Under the pieces are notes generated by a model. It had not been told where the DNA came from and ran no database searches. It was given only the letters and a program-made list of their open reading frames with translations. Shown piece by piece: positions 7,039 to 15,382 of a DNA stretch of 64,000 bases. Position 1 is the stretch's first letter. Each line of letters begins with the position of its first letter. The stretch is taken from positions 4,786,868 through 4,850,867 of the forward strand of contig NZ_CP039252.1 of the NCBI RefSeq assembly GCF_004795855.1, written 5' to 3'. Position numbers and translations under genes: made by a program. The DNA is from Hydrogenophaga sp. PAMC20947 (lineage in GTDB: Bacteria > Pseudomonadota > Gammaproteobacteria > Burkholderiales > Burkholderiaceae_C).

Positions 7039-9195
7039 TCACGATTGGGTTTGCCCGGCTTGCAACAAGCCGATTGCATCGTTCATGATGCGCGTCGACT
7101 CGATCAGAACAATGTCTTTCAATGTATTCATCGACTTCTCGGCACGCAGTTCTTCCTCGAAACTGCGCTCGCCAGACAGCATGCCGTCTTCCAGTGTTGT
7201 GCCCTGCGCAGCAAGGGAGGTTGTCGCACGGGTATCACTCGGACAGGGACTGGCCATGTGGGTATCTGCTTGGCGGGCAGTCAACTGCGCCTGCCTGGCC
7301 GCTCTTTCTTGGCGCCTTTCGGGTTCATTCAGAGAAATTTCATTCTTGTCGCGTTGCCGTTGACGCTCATCCATGTCTTCTCGCAGCTGTTTGAAGTCAG
7401 CGTCGAGTTGTGTGCGCGACTCATGCTTTGCAACCAGCGCAGGAACGATGGACCCGATGGTGGCGTTGGGCGCATTGTGGACCGCCTTGATCATGGTCCA
7501 GGGCAGCGCGTTGTCGAAGGCTGACTCGCCAAGCGCATCACCATCAAAATAGCCGGAGAACCCAATGTCTGGCGTGACGCCCTTGAGCTGAGTGGTGCCG
7601 CCATTGACGCGAAAGAACTGCGCAATGGTCATCTTCAGCTCACCCAACTGCGGCTTGTCGTTTTTGACGAGTCCGTCCAGATCGACCATCAACTGGACGG
7701 TGCCCTTGCCATAGCTGGATTGGCCCATGATGACGCCACGTCCGTAGTCCTGAATGGCAGCCGCAAATATTTCGGATGCAGACGCCGAGCGTTTGTTGAT
7801 CAACACGCCCAGTGGCCCGTGCCAAAGGACGCTGGCCTGATTGTCCACGCCCAACATCACATCACCGGTGGCGTTGCGTTGTTGGACCACCGGAACATTG
7901 CCAACGAACAGGCTGGTGAGTTCGATGGCTTGCGAGAGTGAACCGCCGCCGTTGTCGCGCAAATCGATCAAAACACCATCAACATGGCTGGCGTTGAACT
8001 CAGACAGCAGTTTTTTCACGTCGCGCGTCGCGCTTCTGAAATCTGTCTCATCGGCCTGCCTGCCAGCAAAGTCCTCGTAAAAAGAGGGCAGGGTGATCAC
8101 GCCGATTCGCCGTGAAACAGCCCCGTCTGACCGGGTTTCGATGGACGATCTGGCGGCTTGACCCTCCATGGCGATAGGCTGGCGCACCAGGGTGACCACC
8201 TTTCGTTCGGCGCTGACTCCGGCGTCGGCTGGCAATACAGCCAGTTTGACCACGGTCCCAACCGGACCCCGAATGAGTGAAACCAAGTCTTCCGAACGCA
8301 AGCCAATCACATTGGTCATCTCGCCACGCGCCCCTTGCGCCACACCAACAATTCTGTCACCCGCCCGGAGCTGCTTTGAGCGGCTGGCTGGCCCACCCTC
8401 GGTCACCGCCATGATGGTGGCAAAGTCCTCTGCATCAGAAACTGCAACGCCAATTCCGACCAGGGACAGACTCATCGAGATGTCAAACTCCGCCGCGGCA
8501 TTGGGGCCCATGTAGTTGGTGTGGGGTTCGATCGCCATGGTGTAAGCGTTCATGAAGATCTGGAAAGCATCGGCGCTCTGGGTCTGGCCCATGCGTTTGA
8601 TCGCGCGCTCATACCGCTTGTCCAGCATGGTGACAATACTTTTGTGATCTTTGCCAGCCAGTTTGAGTGACAGCCAGTCACTCTTCACCCGTTTGCGCCA
8701 CACATCGTCCAGCTCAACGCTTGTCTGCGACCACGGTTGCAGACTGCGCGAGACCTGCAGGTCCTCGCTCACCTGGAAATCAAAACCGAGCTTCAGAAGT
8801 TTGCGGGCATATTGGAATCGCTCCGCCGCGCGGTGCGCATACAAGTCGTAGATCGCGAAAGGAATGCTCAGGTCATCCTGCCGGACCTTTTGGGCAATGC
8901 TGGCGCTGTCGCCTGAAAACCGGTCAACATCCGTTTGCAAAAGAAACAGCTTCTCCGAATCCAGCGATTTCAGGTATTGGTCAAAAACCTTCGCTGACAA
9001 AACCGGGTCTGGCGGCACCTCCCTATAGTGGTAGAGCGCGAGGATGTCGGCTGCCATGTGGGCAGCCTGGGTCTCTTGCACCGTCGGCTTGAGATCCTGA
9101 ACGAAGCTTTCTTCCGCATCAACGGCGGCTGCGTGCGCCCAGACAGGCAGGCTCAGAATGAGCCACAGCAGCGTTTTTCTAATTGATTTTTTCAT
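7039..9195 (-). CDS. prc: Tail-specific protease Prc (C-terminal processing peptidase, S41A)
   Basis: 718 aa. Residues 1-22 are a signal peptide (MKKSIRKTLLWLILSLPVWAHA), so it acts in the periplasm. An N-terminal helical domain precedes a PDZ domain (GIGVAVSDAED...). The S41 protease core follows: DLRDNGGGSLSQA, then SASASEIFAAAIQDYGRG with the catalytic Ser, then SSYGKGTVQ with the catalytic Lys. The charged C-terminal region is the usual DUF3340-type tail. Length fits Prc/Tsp (about 680 aa) and is longer than CtpA. Prc trims lipoprotein and PBP3-type substrates at their C-termini. An in-frame ATG at 9234 would add 13 residues ahead of the signal peptide; 9195 is preferred, but neither start has a strong ribosome site. 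Confidence 0.93.
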   Translation of the reverse strand: MKKSIRKTLLWLILSLPVWAHAAAVDAEESFVQDLKPTVQETQAAHMAADILALYHYREVPPDPVLSAKVFDQYLKSLDSEKLFLLQTDVDRFSGDSASIAQKVRQDDLSIPFAIYDLYAHRAAERFQYARKLLKLGFDFQVSEDLQVSRSLQPWSQTSVELDDVWRKRVKSDWLSLKLAGKDHKSIVTMLDKRYERAIKRMGQTQSADAFQIFMNAYTMAIEPHTNYMGPNAAAEFDISMSLSLVGIGVAVSDAEDFATIMAVTEGGPASRSKQLRAGDRIVGVAQGARGEMTNVIGLRSEDLVSLIRGPVGTVVKLAVLPADAGVSAERKVVTLVRQPIAMEGQAARSSIETRSDGAVSRRIGVITLPSFYEDFAGRQADETDFRSATRDVKKLLSEFNASHVDGVLIDLRDNGGGSLSQAIELTSLFVGNVPVVQQRNATGDVMLGVDNQASVLWHGPLGVLINKRSASASEIFAAAIQDYGRGVIMGQSSYGKGTVQLMVDLDGLVKNDKPQLGELKMTIAQFFRVNGGTTQLKGVTPDIGFSGYFDGDALGESAFDNALPWTMIKAVHNAPNATIGSIVPALVAKHESRTQLDADFKQLREDMDERQRQRDKNEISLNEPERRQERAARQAQLTARQADTHMASPCPSDTRATTSLAAQGTTLEDGMLSGERSFEEELRAEKSMNTLKDIVLIESTRIMNDAIGLLQAGQTQS

Positions 9196-9529
9196 GAGTT
9201 GTGTCAGAGGCCGTGCGCGCTGGGTGATGAACATATCTCAACCCCGGCTGCCAAAAAATGCAGAAACCAAGACCAACGGTTCGCGGTCAGCCTGAATATG
9301 TCGGTATTGAACAGAAACGTGAGACTCGGGCTGGGTCGAGCAAGCCAGCGCCCTGGAGCAAGTCCGAAGCCGCAGGGACGAGTCGCTTGCAACAGGCAAC
9401 GCCTGCATCGCCGCTTTTGTCGATGGCGATTTCTTTGGCAGGCGATGAAGGCCAATGGTGCGCTCCAGGTCACCCCAGGCCGAGTGCCTGTTGGCTGTCA
9501 TCGCGACAGAACCCACCAGACCGAACAGG
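9196..9529. other. Gene-free stretch upstream of prc
   Basis: 334 bases between the lipoprotein stop and the prc start, both genes on the minus strand. It must hold the prc promoter, but no convincing -35/-10 pair, operator or terminator hairpin was picked out by eye. Confidence 0.45.
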
Positions 9530-10045
9530 TCATCGGGATACGGGCCTGATCTGCCCACGTTCGATCTGCACACGCTCTCCGGCGTGTAGCCCGTTCAACT
9601 CCATCACCTCGTAAGTTTGGCGATACCCGTCGTCAAAGTTGATGGATACCCGATAGAGTCGGCTCGAGGCCGCTTGGGCCTGCTGTTGCTCAATATGGTT
9701 GCCGATCAAGGCGCCGGCCACGATGGCGACCACCGCAAACGGGAACAAACCAGGGCCAGAGCCGCGCGGACCACCGTGACCCATCGGGCTCGCGATGACC
9801 CCTCCGAGCAAAGCACCGCTGGCAGCGCCGGCGCCGCTCACCCCTACTTGGGTCTCAACAATCTCAATTCTGCCCACCGTACCGAGCCGGGCGGTCGATC
9901 CCTGTACGGTGGCACTGGCTGGCTCCTCATAGACCCAGACGGTTCTTGTGACCGGAGCGGCGCAGCCCGCGACGAGCGCGCAGATCACCACCGCGCTCAG
10001 GGCCCTCAGTCTGTACTTGGATGGATATCGTTTGGGTGTATTCAT
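9530..10045 (-). CDS. Glycine-zipper outer-membrane lipoprotein (SlyB/PcP-like)
   Basis: 171 aa. The N-terminus has a lipobox (ALVAGCAAP), giving a lipid-anchored Cys near residue 28. A glycine-rich zipper segment follows (GAGAASGALLGGVIASPMGHGG...VAIVAGALIGNHIEQQQAQ), as in SlyB-type 2TM lipoproteins. A C-terminal beta part ends DDGYRQTYEVMELNGLHAGERVQIERGQI. Members help keep the outer membrane intact. The ATG at 10045 has only a weak GAAAGAA site. It lies 334 bases ahead of prc on the same strand, so they are probably separate units. Confidence 0.82.
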   Translation of the reverse strand: MNTPKRYPSKYRLRALSAVVICALVAGCAAPVTRTVWVYEEPASATVQGSTARLGTVGRIEIVETQVGVSGAGAASGALLGGVIASPMGHGGPRGSGPGLFPFAVVAIVAGALIGNHIEQQQAQAASSRLYRVSINFDDGYRQTYEVMELNGLHAGERVQIERGQIRPVSR

Positions 10046-10748
10046 GCTAATTCTTTCATTGCGTTGCGGGTGGCCGATGGCCAGGCATCAAAGGCCGTTT
10101 CTCAAACGGCATCGAAGAAAGCCGGCACGTCGGAAAAGCGATCGCACCTGGCGCAATGTCGACTCATTGCAACAGCCTGGAGTCTGCGGCGGCAATATGG
10201 AGGCGATGTGGACGTAGATCCACAATTGCTCCGCATTGGGTGCGCAACTGCTTCGCGTGAAAAGGGGTCGTTTTCCTGACGATCCCAACACGCAGGCTTC
10301 GGCATGTTTTTTGGGATTAACAGGGGCGACTTTCCCGTTGATCAATCGATGCCCAGAAAGCCTGTGGCTGGTGCCGTGCCTATAGCGGCTGCTCAGACTG
10401 GGACGTTTTATAGCCGCAGTTGGTCGGGTCAGGTGTTTCGACTTTGCCGTGTCCAAGGACTGAAAACACAGCAAAGCAAGCGTTGAAAGCCGGGCTATGA
10501 CTGGCTGCATCGGGTCGACTTGCGGCGGCGGTCACCTCTGAGAGCGGTCGTTCGGTCAGGCTCGACGTCGTCTGATTGACAGGCGTCGGGACAAGTAGAA
10601 GGTCAGAGCTCATTGGTTGCAGTTGAGCCCGAGCGTCTTCAAATAACTTCAACCGGGAGTTGATATCTGCCCGGGTAACCGGTTGAACTCACTCTTGACT
10701 CAGATCTTGGATGGATCAAAGCCGAAGGACTGAGCTCCTCATCCTGGT
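10046..10748. other. Gene-poor stretch with an 18-bp repeat
   Basis: 703 bases. No reading frame has both a ribosome-binding site and a recognisable product. The only distinct element is copy 2 of the 18-base repeat at 10540-10557. Confidence 0.5.
10540..10557 (+). repeat. 18-bp repeat, copy 2
   Basis: Identical to 6277-6294 (GAGAGCGGTCGTTCGGTC) and in the same orientation. It lies 190 bases downstream of the AraC-type gene's stop codon, outside any gene. Confidence 0.7.
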
Positions 10749-11726
10749 CTATAGAGCCGAGCTGCGGTAGATGCTGGGAGTGAGGCCGACGGTGCGTTTG
10801 AAGGTACGCGTGAAGTTCGATGCCGACGAAAAGTTGAGCATTGCGGAGATGTCATCGACGGTTCGTTTGGTGCTGCGCAGCAGGCGTTTTGCACGATCGA
10901 TACGGACGTTATTGACATAGGCCAACGGTGTGACACCGGTAGAGCGCTTGAATGCCCGAATGAAATGGTATCGGCTCAAGCATGCCTCGGTGGCAATAGC
11001 GTCGAGTGATACGTCTGCTGCAGCGTGCGTATCGATGAACTCGAGCACCCTGCTCAATCGGCGCTTGTCCAGAATGCCGCTACCTTGCGCTGCTGACGCA
11101 GCCAGAGGTGAGCCAGCTCGGGCATAGCGCTCCACCAGGCGCGCTGCGACTGCTGTGCTCAGCGAGTCCACCATCAGGCTGGACGTTGAGCTTGGTTGCT
11201 CGCGTGACAGTTCTTCAGCGATGGCCGTACCGATGCCACGCACCAACGGATCGTCAATGCCGCCGGTGTAGATGAGGCCAGCGCTGACGGCGTCCTCCCC
11301 TGACTCGAGAAGCCCGTACAGATCAAGTGGCAGATACAGGTGCAACATGTCGAGTTGACCTTGCGCCACGTGCAGGTAGCGCACATCGACACCCCGAGGA
11401 CAAAGACAGGCAAGGCCTTCTTTGGAGACGAATTTCTGCTCGGGCCCGTTCGCCCGGCGCTGGATGGTGGCCGACCCGCTGATCGCGATCGCCAGCTCGT
11501 TCACAGGTTGCAGAAAGGGCTGGCAGTGCAGATCGGTATGGCGACGCAACTCTGCGCCCAGTCCGTTGCTCCACTTGCGGCCAGTGGAGGATGCCAGCAG
11601 GGTGCAGCCATCGGTCTCGTATTTTCCTCCGGAGAATCCGTCGACGTTGTGGTCCGAAGAGAACTGGGCATGCGCAGCAACCGGTTGCGGCTTGCTGGTG
11701 GATGTCATCGGGCTGCAGGTTTGCAC
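10749..11726 (-). CDS. AraC-family transcriptional regulator
   Basis: 325 aa with a GTG start at 11726 preceded by AGGAAGGA; an ATG six codons later lacks a ribosome site. The N-terminal 200 residues form an AraC-type sensing domain (LRRHTDLHCQPFLQPVNELAIAISG...). The C-terminal 100 residues hold the double helix-turn-helix: VSLDAIATEACLSRYHFIRAFKR and VDDISAMLNFSSASNFTRTFKR, closing GLTPSIYR. It is divergent from the alpha/beta hydrolase gene with 170 bases between starts, so control of that gene is likely. Ligand unknown. Confidence 0.9.
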   Translation of the reverse strand: MQTCSPMTSTSKPQPVAAHAQFSSDHNVDGFSGGKYETDGCTLLASSTGRKWSNGLGAELRRHTDLHCQPFLQPVNELAIAISGSATIQRRANGPEQKFVSKEGLACLCPRGVDVRYLHVAQGQLDMLHLYLPLDLYGLLESGEDAVSAGLIYTGGIDDPLVRGIGTAIAEELSREQPSSTSSLMVDSLSTAVAARLVERYARAGSPLAASAAQGSGILDKRRLSRVLEFIDTHAAADVSLDAIATEACLSRYHFIRAFKRSTGVTPLAYVNNVRIDRAKRLLRSTKRTVDDISAMLNFSSASNFTRTFKRTVGLTPSIYRSSAL

Positions 11727-11853
11727 GGTGTTCCTTCCTCTGCGCAGATCCGCTCCGGGGTATGCCAGAGGAAGGGATCAAGTCAGCAAATTGAGATCAT
11801 ACATAGAGCAATGGATGAATGTGCTGAATCCCGATACGCACCAAGAATGACAC

Positions 11854-11868
11854 TGGACAGTGTGTCCA
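11854..11868. promoter_or_regulatory. Inverted repeat TGGACA-N3-TGTCCA, candidate operator shared with the MocR locus
   Basis: A perfect inverted repeat 29 bases ahead of the hydrolase start codon. Its TGTGTCCAA part is identical to part of the longer inverted repeat between the MocR and TRAP genes (15212-15238). The same arms in the same arrangement suggest one regulator acts at both places, most simply the MocR protein. Confidence 0.6.
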
Positions 11869-11896
11869 ACTCATAAAACCGCAGGAGACAAATACC

Positions 11897-12790
11897 ATGA
11901 AGAGCGACGTTCAGACCATTCGCATTCCCCACCTAGGTGGCTCCACCATCGGGTATCGGTTCGGAAAACCGTACGATGCTTCTTTGCCGACACTGGTGAT
12001 GGTGAACTCATTCATCACGTCATCGGCGTTGTACGAGCCTCAATTCAACGATGCAGCGCTCTCAGCCACGGCAAACCTACTGGCCATTGAGTTGTATGGC
12101 CACGGTGATACGCGTACCGATGTTGAGCAGTTCACGTATTGGGACACCGCTGCCGCCAACCTCCAGGTACTGGATGCCCTGGGCATTCCGTCGGCCTTTG
12201 TATTGGGCACCTCGCAGGGGGGATGGATATGCGCGCGCATGGCTTTGCTTGCCCCGAAAAAAATCAAGGGCATCATGCCGTTGGGCACCTCGATGGACCA
12301 CGAAAGTGGGCAGAGCCTAGAGCTCGGCTGCTGGAACGGATATGAATTTCTGACGCCTTCGGTTGACGAGTTCGCACTGCCTGTAGCCGACGATTGGCAG
12401 CTGACGGACGACTTTTGCGACGCTGTTTTGCAGGCCGGACTAGGCGATAGCGTGACGCCAGAGCAGCGTGACTTCTGGCGCGCGACCATCAAGCGAAACT
12501 ATGCAGGTGATGAAGGCCGGCGTCGACTTCGCATGTGTGCGATCAATCTCCGAGACCGCGATGGGTTGTACGGTCGGCTCGACGGTATCAAGTGCCCCGT
12601 GTTGTGGATGCATGGAACCGCCGATGCCGTGTATTCAGTCGCAAATGCCGAAGCTGGGATCAAGAAATTTTCAAATTCGGTGGATGCAAAGCTGGAAGTG
12701 GTGCCAGGAGGGCAGCACTTTCTGAGTGCTTCGGATCCCTCAGCCGTCAATGCAGCCGCAGTGAAGTTTATTCAAACCTGGAATACGTAG
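11897..12790 (+). CDS. Alpha/beta hydrolase (enol-lactonase-like)
   Basis: 297 aa, cytoplasmic. A nucleophile elbow is visible (GTSQGGW, Ser near residue 112), with the acid in MHGTADAVYS and the His in GGQHFLS, completing a Ser-Asp-His triad. Overall order resembles 3-oxoadipate enol-lactonase-type hydrolases. AGGAGA lies 8-9 bases ahead of the ATG at 11897. It is divergent from an AraC regulator and carries the same operator-like inverted repeat as the MocR/TRAP/mvaA locus 3.3 kb away. A lactonase supplying that pathway (for example opening mevalonolactone) is conceivable but unproven. Confidence 0.85.
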   Translation: MKSDVQTIRIPHLGGSTIGYRFGKPYDASLPTLVMVNSFITSSALYEPQFNDAALSATANLLAIELYGHGDTRTDVEQFTYWDTAAANLQVLDALGIPSAFVLGTSQGGWICARMALLAPKKIKGIMPLGTSMDHESGQSLELGCWNGYEFLTPSVDEFALPVADDWQLTDDFCDAVLQAGLGDSVTPEQRDFWRATIKRNYAGDEGRRRLRMCAINLRDRDGLYGRLDGIKCPVLWMHGTADAVYSVANAEAGIKKFSNSVDAKLEVVPGGQHFLSASDPSAVNAAAVKFIQTWNT

Positions 12791-13774
12791 GTCAGCTGGG
12801 CCTGCATAGGCCAAACCATCATTGTTCTGTGTGGACGAGGGGTGGTGCGCGGGGTGAAATTGCGTCCCAGATTTGCATGGGTGAGCGCTCAAAGCCTTTC
12901 GCATTCCTCTATGGCCGTAGTCCGCAGGGGTTCAGTGGGATGCGTGCCACGTCAATCCACTTCCCATTGCGACCAGCTTGGGCGGGCTCAACCATTTTTT
13001 GCTCGGCCCATGCTGTGAGTCTTTCCTGTCGTTTGAGAAGCGCTTCTTGCGGATCGGATATGGGGTACGCGTGCCCATTTTCAGTCGTTTCAAGTTCGAT
13101 TTAGTCGATCTTCCATGACTCGGGTGAAATGGCAAACCACTGAACCCAACGGATGGACTGCACCCGCTTCAATGGACACCTGTGAGGGTCGAAAATGGAG
13201 CGGGTGAAGTCCACCAGCCCATGGCCCGTATTCGTTGGCCATGGTGGTCAAAATCGGATCGGCGCTGACAGGCGGGGCTTGTCAGCACCTCCCCCGGGCA
13301 GCACTTTCAGCAGCTCGCGCCAATTTCGACCCACCTACGTGTGCTCGCGCTGCTGAGGCGAGACGCAGAGCCGTCGAATGATGACCGCGGTGCGGGCAAT
13401 AGCCACTCGTTCTGTTTCTTCGTCCATGAGCGCTGGCGAGTCCCTCCGCCAGCCATGGGCACAGATTCCGAAGCCCTGGGTGACCGAGTCTTGCGCTACC
13501 CAAGGGGTACGCTACAGAGCGCTGCCGCACACATTGAGGTTCAGTGGCAACTTGCGCTGCACAAAAGTCGCTCCAGCACCCGGCGATAGCCACATCGTGC
13601 GCTTTGCTTGACGTGCGGACCCATTCAGAAATCGGGTGCGCCGGTGATCTGGTTGACAACTTCGTGTGCTGCTTCATTGTGTTGGTCACCGCTGGTGACC
13701 GAAAACCCGCCACCCTCTTCTATGGTGAGCGCAAAGGACACCGCCAGGCGGCATCATCGCCGTTGCATTGAGGT
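12791..13774. other. Region of decayed coding DNA
   Basis: 984 bases between the hydrolase and the MocR gene. No intact gene was found. The minus strand at 12909-13230 reads as protein-like sequence broken by a TAA. Further minus-strand tracts between 13330 and 13760 look protein-like in changing frames but could not be assigned. Confidence 0.5.
12909..13230 (-). pseudogene. Remnant of an unidentified gene with an in-frame stop
   Basis: One minus-strand frame reads GLVDFTRSIFDPHRCPLKR, VQSIRWVQWFAISPESWKID, then TAA at 13101-13103. Without changing frame it continues IELETTENGHAYPISDPQE, ALLKRQERLTAWAEQK and ends at TAG (12909-12911). The composition after the stop is strongly protein-like (amphipathic helix, few rare codons), and no start codon with a ribosome site is present. 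I do not recognise the family. Confidence 0.45.
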
Positions 13775-15172
13775 TCAAGTGTCGCGAGGTTTTGAAACAG
13801 ACCGCAGAAACTTGATAAACCTTGCGTCTCCAGCATAGGCCACGTTCACACGCAGCGCAGGAGAAGGTCCTTGGCGATCTGGATAGAAAACGGATCCGGG
13901 TGCCAGGAATATTCCTTGACTCGCGGCATGCCTGACGAGTTCAAGTTCGTCGCATTTCTTCGGAAGATCGACCCATAAGTAGTAGCCTCCCGGATCACTT
14001 GGGTGTACCTTGACCCCGGCACGCTCGAGTGCCTTTACCGCAGGGCCATGCGCCTCAGCGAGGCGAGCTTTCAGGCGGGTGATGTGCCGCCTGTACTGGC
14101 CCGCCGATATGAGTTGATGAACGACTCGTTCGACAAAATCCGAGGTGGATACAACAGTGACCATCTTGAGGTCGCAAAGCGCGGATATGCGTTCGGGCGC
14201 TCCTGCGATGTAGCCCACGCGCAGACCTGCCGAGAGGGTCTTGGAGAAGCTGCTCACATACAGCACCCTGTCCAGCTGATCCAGGGCTGCCAGGCGAGGT
14301 GCTGCCGCGGGCAGCAGGTCTGCAAATGGATCGTCTTCCACCACCAGGCAGTCATATTCAGCTGCAAGGCGCAGGAGCTTGTGAGCTTTCGGGAGGCTGA
14401 TGGAACTGCCCGTCGGATTGTGTGCCAAGGATTGCGTAAAGAACACTTTGGGGCGGTGGAGTTTCATCAAGGCATGCAACGCCTCGAGGTCTGGGCCATC
14501 AGGCAACCTTGGCACGCCCAGCATGTGAGCCTTGGACAGTTTCAGTTTTCCAAACAGTGGGTAATAACCAGGCGCATCCACAAGCACCTTGTCACCCGGC
14601 TCAAGCAAGTGACGGATGATCAGATCGAGTGCGTGGTTGGCGCCTTGGGTGAGCAGAATCTGGCGGGCATGAACCTGAATGGAGCGTTCGCTGAGGAGGC
14701 GGACAACCGTCTCGCGCAGGGGTTGGTACCCCCAAGGCGTTCCGTAGCCGTGCTCGATGTCCGAGAGCCCTTCTGCCCGGGCACGTCGCAGGTGGCGACC
14801 CAACTCTGAGCCCTCCATCCAGCTGGGCGGTGGGCGTCCGTCACCCACTCGAACTTCATAGTGTTGTTCCAATTGTTCCCGCAGCAGCGAAACGACATCG
14901 ACCGCTGCCGTCACATGGGGGGCGGGTGCCGCGGTCCATGTCCTCGGCATTTTCCGGACGAAGAAGCCCGAACCCGGACGAGACTCGAGGAACCCTCTGG
15001 CCACCAGTTGGTTGTAGGCCTCCACCACCGTATTGACCCCCAGCCCTTCTTTGTGAGCCGCGTCGCGCACCGAGCGCATGCGGGTGCCTGCGGGGAGGGT
15101 GTCTTGCTCGATGGCTTTTAGCAGCTTCGCGGTTAGCGTCTCGACCTTGCTGTCATCGGATCTTGTGGCCAT
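13775..15172 (-). CDS. MocR-type (GntR-aminotransferase) transcriptional regulator
   Basis: 465 aa. An N-terminal winged helix of the GntR type (residues about 8-75: LPAGTRMRSVRDAA, NTVVEAYNQLVARGFLESRPGSGFFV) is followed by an aminotransferase class I fold. That part carries the PLP-binding Lys near residue 311 (SSFSKTLSAGLRVGY) and HNPTG, EDDPFAD. MocR proteins use the PLP domain to sense a small molecule. The ATG at 15172 has AAGG upstream; the longer frame would run through the operator repeat. It is divergent from the TRAP transporter and mvaA genes and probably controls them through the inverted repeat at 15212-15238. It lacks any partner such as pdxST or gabDT, so the usual PdxR or GabR roles are unlikely. 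Confidence 0.92.
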   Translation of the reverse strand: MATRSDDSKVETLTAKLLKAIEQDTLPAGTRMRSVRDAAHKEGLGVNTVVEAYNQLVARGFLESRPGSGFFVRKMPRTWTAAPAPHVTAAVDVVSLLREQLEQHYEVRVGDGRPPPSWMEGSELGRHLRRARAEGLSDIEHGYGTPWGYQPLRETVVRLLSERSIQVHARQILLTQGANHALDLIIRHLLEPGDKVLVDAPGYYPLFGKLKLSKAHMLGVPRLPDGPDLEALHALMKLHRPKVFFTQSLAHNPTGSSISLPKAHKLLRLAAEYDCLVVEDDPFADLLPAAAPRLAALDQLDRVLYVSSFSKTLSAGLRVGYIAGAPERISALCDLKMVTVVSTSDFVERVVHQLISAGQYRRHITRLKARLAEAHGPAVKALERAGVKVHPSDPGGYYLWVDLPKKCDELELVRHAASQGIFLAPGSVFYPDRQGPSPALRVNVAYAGDARFIKFLRSVSKPRDT

Positions 15173-15211
15173 GTTGCTTGCCTTGGTTAGGTGACTGTAC
15201 CCATTGAAATA

Positions 15212-15238
15212 TGGACACAGTTTTTTCAACTGTGTCCA
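15212..15238. promoter_or_regulatory. Perfect 10-bp inverted repeat between mocR and TRAP genes, candidate operator
   Basis: TGGACACAGT, a 7-base spacer, then ACTGTGTCCA: both arms match exactly. A further TGTCCA half-site lies at 15264-15269. The repeat is 40 bases ahead of the MocR start and about 145 bases ahead of the TRAP start, suited to autoregulation plus control of the divergent operon. The same boxes precede the hydrolase gene (11854-11868). Confidence 0.75.
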
Positions 15239-15382
15239 AACTGTATCTGTAGATCGCGCACTTTGTCCATAGACTGAGTCCGGTTGCGATGATCCCCTTG
15301 GCAATTGAGCGAATGGGGCCACGTGATCAACAAAGAATCCACTCGCCTGGCGAGTTTGAAAAAAGATCTACGGAGACAAAAC

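Noticed and set aside
13282-13713. 143-codon minus-strand frame between the hydrolase and MocR genes
   Set aside because: Frame changes within the tract, no ribosome site and no match to a known family; treated as part of the decayed region.
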